From Coix lacryma-jobi var. lacryma-jobi (lineage: Eukaryota > Streptophyta > Magnoliopsida > Poales > Poaceae), in assembly GCA_009763385.1 (NCBI GenBank), contig CM019823.1, positions 87,555,104 to 87,619,103 on the forward strand: a stretch of 64,000 nt of DNA, read 5' to 3'. Made by a program: the position numbers and the translations under genes. The number at the start of each line of letters is the position of its first letter. Within the stretch, counting starts at the first letter, position 1. The notes under the pieces are model-generated. The model was not told the DNA's origin, did not search any database, and worked only from the letters and a program-made list of their open reading frames with translations. Of this stretch, positions 43,326-53,480 are shown piece after piece.

Positions 43326-44879
43326 TATTGACGGAAGTTATAGCATGTTTTACCTTATCAAAATACCGTCAACAGGCCTCGGTTTCAAGGAAGTACAACA
43401 TATCATCAGCATATTTGTCACAAATAAGTTCCACTTGTACTCTTAGCTTGTGAACTTGTAGGAGATGGCAAAATGAACAAAATGAGGCCAGGTGGGCCCA
43501 CCAAGGGGGTCGACCGACCCCACCTTGGTGGCCACCTCGGCCAATGTCACATGACACGATCCAAGAGAAGCATGCTCAGGCCAATATCAACCCTTGGATC
43601 AAACATGTGCTTTTACTCAATGGTATAAGATGAGAAGCACATGGATTCATGGGTCCACACCGAAACCAAATGCAACCATCATCACAAGACTTGCTCCATG
43701 ACATGTGGGGTCATCAAGGGAGAGAAGAAGGTGGGCCAGCCCTGTCATAGGGGGGTCGGCCGACCCCCCCCCTTGGTGGGGCCCATCTGCACTGTTCATC
43801 AGGATGACATCACCACCTTCTAGAAGATGTACCCTGGGCCCACATGTCATAGAGTGGGGTCGGCCGACCCCATGGTGAGCTTCATCCAAGTTGGTGGCAA
43901 AGCACATTTTTCACACGTGAACAATATCCTAGCCATCCATCCATGATGGTTACTATGGCGGTTTGATCCAATGGCCAAGGAAGGAGAGCACGCGGATCGC
44001 TGATGTGGCACTGGAGTAGCCGCTACTCCACCTCCAAGCTATAAATACCCCTCTAGAGCTCTTCATTTGTATGCATCCAAGGAGAGAAAGCCTACTTAGT
44101 AGCTTTAGTGTTAGAAAAGAGGGAAGGGAGTGAGGAGTTCCACGGAGGAGTCCCGACCTGTCAGGAATCTTCTCCAAGGTGCCCCTCAGCGGATGCGATT
44201 CTTCTTGTAAGTGTTACATCTGAGTCCTTCTAGTATTTAATATTCTGGTCTGGTAATTTATGTTTATAGTTCTTTTAATTGGCACATTGCTTTACTTTGT
44301 TGAAGTGCTCTAGGCCTAATAAGCTTAGCTTTAGAGTAGTAAGATTAGTGTAGACGTGGTGTCTAGGCTATATCTTGCCAGTGTGGACTTCTTGTCGCAC
44401 TTGTGTAGACGCCTGGTGGTAGGGTGACAGACACAGCCAGTGCTTGGAGTTCCTCTCAAGTGTTGTAGGCAAGTTGAAAATAATAGTTGGGTAGCAGCAT
44501 TGCCGCCTCAGTAGTTGTTAGGTGGAGAACCTTTTAATCAACTACTGTTTCGTCCTTCGCCCCCAGTAAGGAATGAGGTGGTAAACCTCAGTACTCTTAG
44601 AAAACCAGTACCAGATATTGATATTAGGAAGACCTCTCTATCCCAGTTATCATATACCCTTTGATCATCCTTTGACGACCCTGCTTCTAGTTAATCCACT
44701 TCACGTTCCCTGTGGAAATACGATACCTGGAATACTCCCGGTGAAAAGCTACAATTGACTACCGTGCGCTTGCGGTATATCCGTTTGCCACTTCTGGTGT
44801 CAACAAACATCTCTGGTGCCGCTGCCGAGGATTAGGCTCCATAGTCTAGTTCTAGTGGTTGCATTAAGAAGTGTCAACA
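43326..44879 (+). repeat. 3' LTR of Athila-2 (1554 bp)
   Basis: It starts TATTGACGG (TG changed to TA) and ends GTGTCAACA before the TSD TACGC (44880-44884). Palindromes lie at 43506-43521 (one mismatch), 43752-43767 and 43856-43871; TATA at 44040-44047; fossil primer site at 44814-44831. Confidence 0.92.
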
Positions 44880-45783
44880 TACGCAAGAGTTCAATATCTT
44901 TTTCAAGGTTGGCACTCATATCATTGTGCTCAACCATCTTGGCGCTCATATCATCCCGCAAAGCTTTCAAAACCAAAACTTCTTTTTCTAAATCAATGCA
45001 AGATGTGCAAGTAAAATCGGTGGACGAAACATCACCATTCACATCAAGCAAAGAATTATGGTTATCAAAAGAAGTAAGGCAAGCATTTTTGTTCAAAGAG
45101 CACAAGCTACATGGCCTAGCATTTATCTCAATAATTTCAGCCCTAGCATGCTCAAGTTCATCTACACATGTGGTGTGCGTCAATTTTAGTTCACTAATTT
45201 TAGCATGTAAAGACTCACATGAAACACATGGTAATAAAGCATTTGACTTTAGCAAGGCTATTTCAGTTTTAGCACAATCAAGGTCCTTGCTCAAGTCAAT
45301 GCAAAGTAAACATGGTTTGGAAGCATTAGATATCAACATTTCATTCTCAGATTTTAAGCTAGCAAGGGAAAAGCATAGCTCATCATTCTTCCTAACCATT
45401 TCACTATAGGAGGTGCAAGGCAAAGAGGCACTAGACTTCAAACTAGCAATGGAGCATTTCAACTTTTTGACCTTTCTACGCAAGGTACTACAAAGCTCAA
45501 CATAACTAGAGCGAGCCTCATAAAGGTTGTGCAAGGTCACAAGACCCCAAGCAAGTGTACCTCTCTTGGCCTTGCCAAGATGACATAGGAGATCCTCCGG
45601 GTCATGTCGTAGAAGGTTCAGCAGATCGTTCACCTCGCGACCCCTCTCATTAACTGCACTCCTCCTTCTTCCCAAGATGTCGTCCATGGAACCGTTCAAG
45701 CTGAAAGACAAAGACATGCTTGAAGAAGAACTTGGTGAACTTTCTAAAAGCACCGTTAGTGTTAGCCAAAAACAAAAGGTCAA
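44880..45783 (-). pseudogene. Gag of element C, N-terminal half
   Basis: Minus strand, open from about 45783 to the Athila-2 insertion point. The likely start is one of the Met codons near 45720 (M-S-L-S-F-S-L). The region is largely coiled-coil with regularly placed Cys pairs (L-P-C-T-S-C-type, C-L-L-C-I-D, C-S-L-C) rather than zinc knuckles. A head of R-R-R-S-A-V-N-E-R-G precedes it. It continues in frame at 14022. It would form the capsid of a copia particle. Confidence 0.7.
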
Positions 45784-45876
45784 ACACCTCGATGAACAAA
45801 AGTCAGAAAAATGACCGCTCTCAAAAAGGTCGCCTTCGCGGATCCGGAACCGGTTAAGGTAGAGAGATCCCTAACT

Positions 45877-45889
45877 GGCTCCGATACCA
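45877..45889 (-). promoter_or_regulatory. Primer binding site, tRNA-iMet type (element C)
   Basis: Minus strand TGGTATCGGAGCC, 2 nt from the LTR start at 45892. Identical to that of element A. Confidence 0.85.
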
Positions 45890-45891
45890 AT

Positions 45892-48270
45892 TGAAGGACC
45901 GAATTAGCGACCAGAGGGGGGGGGTGAATGGGAGCCTCAAAAATCTTCTCGAGAAATGATGGCCCTTGTCCCAGAAAATCACCCCAAAAGCGAAGACTCA
46001 AACAACCGGTGAGTGCACGACCTATGAATAGGTGGATACCCTAGGAGATGTCCTAGAGGTACAGCAGAACTACTGAAGAACCCCCAAAACCAAGCGCCAA
46101 AGCAACAGGGCAAAGACTGCACATGCAAGCTCGTAGAACAATCGAACCTCCGATAACGGAACACCCCACTCCTATGGAGAAGAGGAAAGTGTTCGTCCAA
46201 AAATACTTAGGCCAACTGGTAGCAAAAGTACCTTGGAAAGATGCTTATGAAGTTAGGAAACTAACACAACAAACGGATCTCAAATCGGAGCTCGAACGCA
46301 AAAGATACGGACGCTAGAACTGTCGAAACTCTGAAAGAGGAACACTTAACTCCTATGGAGATAAAGGATTGTCCAACCAAAAATACTTTGACCAATGGTG
46401 TCAAAATTACTTTGGAATGATCCTTAAGAAGTTAGAAAACCAACGCAACAAACGGATCACAAATCAGAGCTCGTACGCAAAAGATACGGACGGAATCAGC
46501 AAAACTGTGCAGTCGCGGACTGTCCGCTAGTGAACCGCGGACAGTCCGCTATTGAACCCCGGACAGTCCGGGAATGAGTCCCGGACAGTCCGCCGTTCAA
46601 AAACGAAAACAGCAACCTCACTGCCTGTGAACAGCCCCGACCCCCGGACAGTCTGGGGATGAGTCCCGGACAGTCCGCCACTGCCCAGAAAGCCCAAAAA
46701 CAGCTCGGGACAAAAGAAAAATCGATTGGATCTTCACCAAATCGAACGGGGCTGCAACCAAACTTCTCCCAAGTGTTCTTCTACGTGTTGGGAAGCTAAT
46801 CCTAGGATATCATCGCTCCAAACCAACTAATCCATGATAAATCGGAAGAACACTAGAAAAGGGGGAAGAACGAAGAACGAACGCGATTTCGACCCGATCT
46901 ATGTGCTCGTGAGGTTAGAGAAGAAATCCTTCGGTGGAAAGAAGGAGCTCATGACATAGAACAATTTGATTCAAACGGAATCACAAATCGTCACTCGGAG
47001 AGGGAGAACGAGGCAAATCTCTGGGAGGGGAAAAACCAAAACGCGAAGAATGAAAACGCGAATCGATCCCAAAATTGATGCCAACAAGAGGAGGGAGAAA
47101 TTGATCCTTGGATTGCTACTAGATGATGAATTGTGTAGCACTCTGTGTTGGGTTACAAGCCACTCCTCGCAGTACAAAACACGGATGGCAAAAAGCTCAA
47201 GAACAAGAGCCGGTCTCTCCTCTCACCCTAGCCTCCTCTCACCTAAACAAAATGAGAGTGACACCTCCAAGGATGCGGCTGCCCTAGCAGCCCCTTCATA
47301 TATATAGGCGCATGTCCTAATGACCAAAATGCCCTTACATTAAGCACTCAACCCAAATACCCCCCAGGGGTAAAATCATCTAGTCCGGTCAATCTTCATC
47401 CGACGGCCACATCCGCACATCCGGTAGCTTCGCCTCGACACGACCTCCTTGATGCCGCCACGTGCCATCACGTCCTTTCGGACCACCCCTGGTTTTGAGG
47501 CCCAAACCGGTAAACCCGCCAGCCCAGGTTTTGAGGCCCAAACCTGGCAAACCGTCCACCCTGAGTTTTGAGGCCCAATCTCAGAAAACGGCCACCCCAG
47601 GTTTTGAGGCCCAAACTTAGAAACCGTCGATGGTAGCTTTTTGAGGCTCAGCTACCGAACCCGCACCGTAGACGGGATGTGGTTCGCACACCCCGACCAC
47701 CGGCACCGATGCCGATGCATGTCCAGCCTCCCGCCGGGCACAACGCCTTCGCCATCCTCCTTGACTCGGCCGACGGCACTTGCGCCGCACGCAAGCCCGT
47801 GTCCGACCTCCCGCCAAGTGTCACGACGCCATCGTCTTCCTCCTGACTGGGCCGATGCATCTCACATCCCCATGTGCTCTCACTCGCCGATGCCACGTGC
47901 CAGCTACCACAGCTGGTCCTCTGGCCCTCCGGTCCGTCGGTCCAAGCCTCACGTCCGCCCTTCACCGCTGGGTCCATCGGCATGGCACGTCCGCCGCACG
48001 GCACGCCCATCCTTCACCGCTCCTGGTCCGTCGGCACGGCACGTTTCTACTTAACCTTCACCTCGCCATAGACCACTGTCTCCGAGCTCCACACCTGCAC
48101 ATCAACACAGCCAAGAGACGCATGTTGCACACACATGCCAACACATAAACACAACACAACTCATGCGACCGGTTAGTCTTAAATAATAAGCGCATAGCAA
48201 ATAATGACTCAACCGGGAAAAGCCTCAAACCTTCCTCATCAAAGTCAATCATTCATCATATATGTTCTCA
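45892..48270 (-). repeat. 5' LTR of element C (2379 bp)
   Basis: TGAAGGACC...ATGTTCTCA on the plus strand. TATA for the minus strand lies at about 47297-47307 (TATATATATG). A cluster of CGGACAGTCCG / CGGACTGTCCG palindromes (46510-46680) lies downstream of the probable start, in R/U5. The 39-bp inverted repeats at 47485-47635 match those of the left LTR. Confidence 0.88.
46510..46680. repeat. CGGACAGTCCG palindrome cluster (LTR of C)
   Basis: Six copies of a CGGACTGTCCG-type palindrome, perfect or nearly so, occur in 170 bp, joined by (A/C)TGA-rich spacers. This motif is known from the LTRs of Sireviruses in grasses. Confidence 0.8.
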
Positions 48271-48441
48271 CCTTCACCGCTCCTGGTCCGTCGGCACGGC
48301 ACGTGTCTACTTGACCTTCACCTTGCCCTCAATCACTGTCTCCGTGCTCGACACCTGCACAACACAAGCCAAAGAACATGCGATCAAACCCATTGACAAT
48401 CAGTCATCACTCGAGACTCGGCATACACCCATGTATCCGCA
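48271..48441 (-). repeat. 3' LTR end of element D (171 bp)
   Basis: It ends GTATCCGCA. It is similar to the LTR of C over its first part (CACCGCTCCTGGTCCGTCGG) and to the inverted fragment F (53038-53210) over its whole length. Confidence 0.75.
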
Positions 48442-49996
48442 ATCTCCCCCTTGATGAGTGCATTGTCAACTACACACGCAAATCAAAAATGGAAATAGAA
48501 GAAGGAGGAAGGAGAAGAGAGAACTCGACCAAATGACCCAAAAGCATAGCAAAACCGAAGAAGGTCAAGTGGAAGGAGCAAGACAACTTGGTCCCCAAAG
48601 ACATGGGCAACGGCTCGACGCAACCAAGCAAAACAAAGCTAGCCCTCAAGAAGAGGTAGAACAGGCTCAACACCGCTAGCAGATACCAATTGAAAAATCA
48701 AAGCGAAATGCTAGTCCCTCAAGACAGAGGCATAGAGGCTCAACACAACTAGCAGGAAACGCTCCGAACCAACTGAAAACAACTGAACATCAAGCTCAGA
48801 ATCTTAGAACTGAGCAAACTCCCCCTCGAATGGTGCACACAACTGATTCTACTCCCCCTTAGTTGAACATGGGAGGTATGATTTGACCAATTTCTCCCCC
48901 TTAGTTGAAAATGCACCATCAAGCAAAAAGAACCAAAAACAATTTTCTCCCCCTTAGAGAATGCACCGTCAAAAGTGCCAACAAGAGAAGTTCTCCCCCT
49001 TTCAAAATGCATATGAGTCAAAATGCAAGTTAGCAGCTTCAGGAATATAGTCAAGAGAATGCAATGATGCTCTACATAGTATGACTCCAATGACTCAACA
49101 ACATCCATAATATGCTAGCAAAAGCTCAAACTGATCACCGTATACGAAATATGAACATGAGAGCAAAGTGTGCAGTTTTTAGCCGAAAAGGGTATTCACC
49201 ATCAAAAATAGCACTAAGCATGTATAGGCAGGAAAACAAGCAAGTGCTAAGCATGTATACAAGGTGAACTACCCCTAGCAAAGTTCAATCATCATGCTGA
49301 AGAATGAAACATATACTTGTGATTTCAGTTTTAAATCAGAGTTGCAGCGGTGAAATTTCACAAGTTCAAGACTTAGCATGTGATTGCGAGAGGTTGAAAG
49401 CTTGTCATTGCCTAACTTTTCAACCAAGCGAAGCCTATGCATATGCAATCAGAAGCTTAAAGCATCGGTTTCGGTCATACACTACACGGCTCAAGTTTAA
49501 CTCAAATGTGCAATGAGAAACAGTCTCGATACCGTGATGTGTTGACAAGCAGTCCCATCTCGATCTTTTCATTTCACTTAGCACTTGGTTCAGATTTTAT
49601 TGACAGAATATGAACAAACCAAGAAAGTGAATGACTCAGAACTAGAGACATAGCAACCTAGCATATATGAAAAGCACGAGTGAATTCAACACATCCTACA
49701 CATGCTAGCTGCATATCTCAATGGTGAACATTTTCAAGTTTTATTGTACATTAAGCAAATTCACCATTCAAAAATAGCTCAGCTCACAACATGTATTAGT
49801 GATCAGAAAGAACATAAGCTACAAGCATCATCATAAGCATCAGAGTATACTACATAGAGCATAGTTACATTATAAAGATTATATACATGAAGCTCAAAAT
49901 GTAAAAGCGTATGCTGAAATGCAAAAGACTAAAAAGAAACAAGACAAACGAGAAAATAGTCAGTCTATAATACAAGAACCAAAATGTTTCCCCCAT
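48442..49996 (-). other. 3' non-coding region of D with about six polypurine tracts
   Basis: The main tract is at 48443-48454 (minus strand TCAAGGGGGAGA). Further AAGGGGGAG tracts lie near 48822, 48842, 48892, 48949 and 48993. No ORF is supported. Diverged homology to 9369-11700 of element C is visible in many places, for example around 49380-49560 against 11050-11260. Confidence 0.7.
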
Positions 49997-52900
49997 CTAA
50001 AAGGGGAAACACACACCAAGCTCGCCTCTCAAGCGATTAAAGGTTCATTCGTCCAAAGGCTTGGTGAAAATATCTGCCAACTGATGGTGAGTATCGACAT
50101 GGCGAAGGTCGATATCACCCTTCTCATGATGGTCTCGCAGATAATAAAAGCGCACATCAATGTGTTTGGTCTTCGAGTGAAGCACGGGGTTCTTAGCAAC
50201 GCTAATGGCACTCGTGTTGTCACAAAGCAAGGGAACGCGAGAAAAGCTCAGACCAAAATCACGCAAAGTGGCCATCATCCAAAGCAACTGAGAACAGCAG
50301 CTAGCCGGAGCAACATATTCAGCCTCCATCGTAGACTGAGCGACACTAGACTGCTTGCGAGAAGACCACGATACAAGAGAAGATCCAATAAACTGGCAAG
50401 TCCCAGAAGTGGACTTGTGCTCAACTCGGCAACCAGCAAAATCGGCATCGGAATAACCGCAAAGGGAGAGGGTGGAGGAAGCTGAATACCAAATCCCGAA
50501 CTCAGGTGTGAAACGAAGGTACCTAAAAATGCGCTTCACCGCCTGATGGTGGGAGGTGCGCAGCGACGCTTGAAAGCGCGCACACAGACACACCGCGAAC
50601 TGAATGTCCGGGCGTGTCGCCGTCTGGTAGAGCAGCGACCCGATCGTGCTTCGGTACTCCTTCTGGTCCACAGCTTCTCCATCCTTGTCCGCATCCAGGG
50701 CCGTCGTGGTCGACATGGGTGTTGGAAGAGCCTTCGCCTCACCCATATTGAACCTCTTCAGCAAGTCTTTGGTGTACTTGCCCTGGTGCACAAACGTCCC
50801 TTCTCGGGATTGCTTAATTTGCAATCTGAGAAAGAAAGTCAACTCGCCCATCATGCTTATCTCGAACTCCCTGCTCATAAGATCTGCAAACTTAGCAACC
50901 AAAGCGTGAGAAGAACCACCGAAAATGATATCATCCACGTAAATCTGGACCAAGAGAGTGTCTTTGCCTTGCTTGATGAGAAAAAGCGTTTTATCCGCAC
51001 ATCCCATTTTAAAACCCATAGCAAGCAAAAAGGTTTTCAACCTGTCATACCAGGCTCTAGGGGCTTGTTTCAAACCATATAAAGCTTTGTGGAGTTTAAA
51101 AACATGGTTTGGAGACTTGGGATTTTGAAAACCGGGGGGTTGTTCAACATAAACCTCTTCTTCTATGTAGCCGTTTAAGAAGGCACTCTTGACATTCATT
51201 TGAAAAAGTTTGAAGCCTTTGGATGCAGCAAAAGCCAAGAGTATCCTAATAGCCTCCAAATGAGCTACAGGAGCAAATGTCTCCTCATAGTCTATCCCCT
51301 CCTTCTGACTATAACCCTTGGCCACAAGTCTCACTTTGTTCCTCACAATGTGGCCATCCTCTCCTTGTTTGTTTTTGAAAACCCATTTTGTCCCAATAGG
51401 ATTACAGTCTGGAGGAGGTGGAACTAGAACCCAAACCCGATTTCTCTCAAAATTTTCTAACTCCTCATGCATGGCATTGACCCAATCCGGATCCGTCAAA
51501 GCGTGTCCAACATCTCAGGGTTCAAAATCAGCAACAAATGCAGAATGAGCAAAGTGAGAGATTTGTTGTGACCTGGACCGAGTGACACATTCATCAATGC
51601 TACCGATCATCTGCTGAGGGGGGTGTTGGCGCTGGATGTGTTGTGGCGCCTCCCGTGCTGAAGTGATCTGCCCCTCAACAGCAGCTGGTGCCTCCCCGGG
51701 TACAAAAGGTACCACTCGGGGTGGCGGATCCCATGACCCCCATGTAGTAGAGGAAGAAGGGTCGGGGCCATGAGTCGTAGTAGAAGCCGCTCTTTGCGGC
51801 ACAGCAGGTGGAGGGGGTGCTGGATCATCCATACCTTCAGCACCCTCGTCCTCGTCATCAAAAAGAGGCTCACCAACCTCATGATCACCTGCACGCTCAA
51901 AACGAGAAGAAGGACAAACCATGGTCTGATCGAAGGTGACATCGGATGTCTCCATGACTCGGTTAGTATCAAGGTTAAGTACATGATAAGCTCGAGTGTG
52001 AGTGCCATAACCCAAAAATACACCGTCAGAAGAACGAGACTCAAATTTGTCTAGGTTGCCTTTCTTCAATATAAAACAGTGGCAACCAAAAACCATCAAA
52101 TAACTCATCTTGGGTTGTCTTCCAAAATGCAACTCATAAGAAGTCTTTTTCAAGAAAGCTCGGAGAAAAATACGATTGGAAATATAGCATGCAGTGTTCA
52201 TAGCTTCAGCCCAATATCGCCTAGGAGTCCTATGCTCATCGAACATCGTCCTAGCCATCTCTACAAGGGTCCGATTTTTCCTCTCTACAACACCATTCTG
52301 TGGCGGTGTGTAGGGGGAAGAAAACTGATGCTCCAAACCCAAAGAGTCACAAAACTTCTCAAAATCCGAATTCTTGAATTCAAAACCATTATCACTTCTA
52401 ATAGCTCGCATCGAGTTCAAAGGGAACTCATTCTGAAGACGCAAAATCAGATTGCGAGCAAAAGAGAAAGTCTCAGTCTTCTCAGTCAAAAAGAAGACCC
52501 ACGAATATCTCAAAAAATCATCGACAACAACCAAAACATACCACTTGCCACCAACCGAGCTCACTCGAGCCGTACCAACAAGGTCCATGTGTAAAAGCTC
52601 TCCAGGGTGCGAGGTCATGACCTTAGTCACTGGATGGTGGGGACCGGCAACCATCTTTCCATGTCTACAAGAATGGCAAACTAGATCCTTCTCCATCGAC
52701 AGCTTGGGCAATCCTCGGATTAGGCCAAGTGAGCTAAGTCTTGCAAGCAAGTCGAAGCTTAAGTGACCGAGCCTCCTATGCCACTTCCAAAGATCAGAGG
52801 AGGAAGGACTAGCCAAAAGACAGCGGGAAACACCAAACGACTCCGAGAAATTCGCGCGAAAGACTTTCCCAAAGGGCGAAATCACACATACAAGATTGCC

Positions 52901-53037
52901 CTGAGGATCTAAAATGCGACTAAGATTCGATTGAAAACGAATCTCATAGTCATCATCAAAAAGTTGCGAAACAGAAAGAAGGTTAAAATGCAGGTTAGAG
53001 ACAAGAGCAACATCACGCAACACAAAGTGCTCATTAA
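49997..53037 (-). pseudogene. Copia integrase-reverse transcriptase-RNase H of element D, two stops, 5' end missing
   Basis: Open from the junction at 53037. Pre-integrase (H-R-R-L-G-H-L, C-H-S-C) is followed by an integrase core with D in L-H-M-D-L-V-G, D in R-S-D-N-G-F-E-F and E in V-V-E-R-K-N-R, all present. After an acidic, Pro-rich linker, reverse transcriptase shows V-K-S-A-F-L-N-G and an intact Y-V-D-D-I-I-F-G. RNase H shows S-D-A-D-F-A-G, T-M-E-A-E-Y and L-L-C-D-N. A TGA at 51515-51517 splits the frame between linker and polymerase. A second TGA follows F-T-K-P-L-D-E near 50045, before a last 17-codon tail ending G-V-C-F-P-F. Gag and protease are missing. Confidence 0.87.
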
Positions 53038-53480
53038 TGCGGATATATGGGTGTATGCCGAGTCTCTGAGTGATGAGTGATTATCAACGGGTTTGATCTC
53101 ATGTTCTTTGGCTTGTGTTGTGCAGGTGTCGAGCACGGAGACAGTGATCGAGGGCAAGGTGAAGGTCAAGTAGAGACGTGTCGTGCCGATGGACCGGGAG
53201 CGGTGAAGGGTGGACGTGAGGCTTGGACTGAGGGACCGGTGGCCTGAGGATCGGCTGTGGTGGTTGACAGCCTGGGACAGCGACGAGCGAAGACTTGCGG
53301 GGCATGGTGTTGCTCGGGTCGAGGACCTGGGGACACGTGTCGGTGGACGGGGTGCACGGGCGGTGCATCCCCTCTACAGCACCGGTTTGGTGGTTCAGCC
53401 AGAAAAAAACCACCGGGTGGACGGTTTCCGAGTTTGGGCCACAAAACTCAGGCGGATGGTTTCCAGGTTTGGGCCACAAA
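53038..53480 (+). repeat. 5' LTR fragment of a copia element F, opposite orientation to D
   Basis: On the plus strand it starts TGCGGATA, which is the sense start of the D-family LTR (reverse complement of 48271-48441, about 90% identical). It abuts the coding region of D directly. It is best read as the left end of a related element inserted head to head into D and then interrupted by E at 53481. ORFs on both strands here are spurious. Confidence 0.7.

Larger units (their letters stand above)
14023..44879 (+). mobile_element. Athila-like LTR retrotransposon with pol (Athila-2), TSD TACGC
   Basis: Perfect TSD. 5' LTR 14023-15573, primer site 15582-15599, gag-protease 15676-16791 with continuation at 38157, reverse transcriptase-RNase H-integrase to 41491, 3' region 41492-43325, 3' LTR 43326-44879. 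Copia element A interrupts the protease region at 16791/38157. Without it the element would be about 9.5 kb. Its own coding region has three in-frame stops but a complete pol frame. It shares U3, primer site and 3' region features with Athila-1, so it, or a relative, may be the enzyme donor for that family. Confidence 0.93.
8605..48270 (-). mobile_element. Ty1/copia element C (Sirevirus-like), gag-bearing, pol-deleted, with nested insertions
   Basis: The element lies on the minus strand. Right (5') LTR 45892-48270; primer site 45877-45889; gag split by Athila-2 into 44880-45783 and 13215-14022; pol remnants 11704-12271; polypurine tract 9370-9381; left (3') LTR 8605-9368, itself split by Athila-1 so that its outer part lies before base 1. 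The sequence after 48270 (CCTTC) should be the TSD; its partner is outside the window. The tRNA-iMet primer site, palindrome-rich LTR and several polypurine tracts fit Sireviruses; this assignment is inference. Confidence 0.8.
48271..53037 (-). mobile_element. Ty1/copia element D (Sirevirus-like), partial
   Basis: Minus strand. LTR end 48271-48441, polypurine tract 48443-48454, 3' region, then pol (49997-53037). Its LTR was the target of element C, so the rest lies beyond C and outside the window. Its 5' part (gag, protease, 5' LTR) is cut off at 53037 by element F. Confidence 0.8.
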
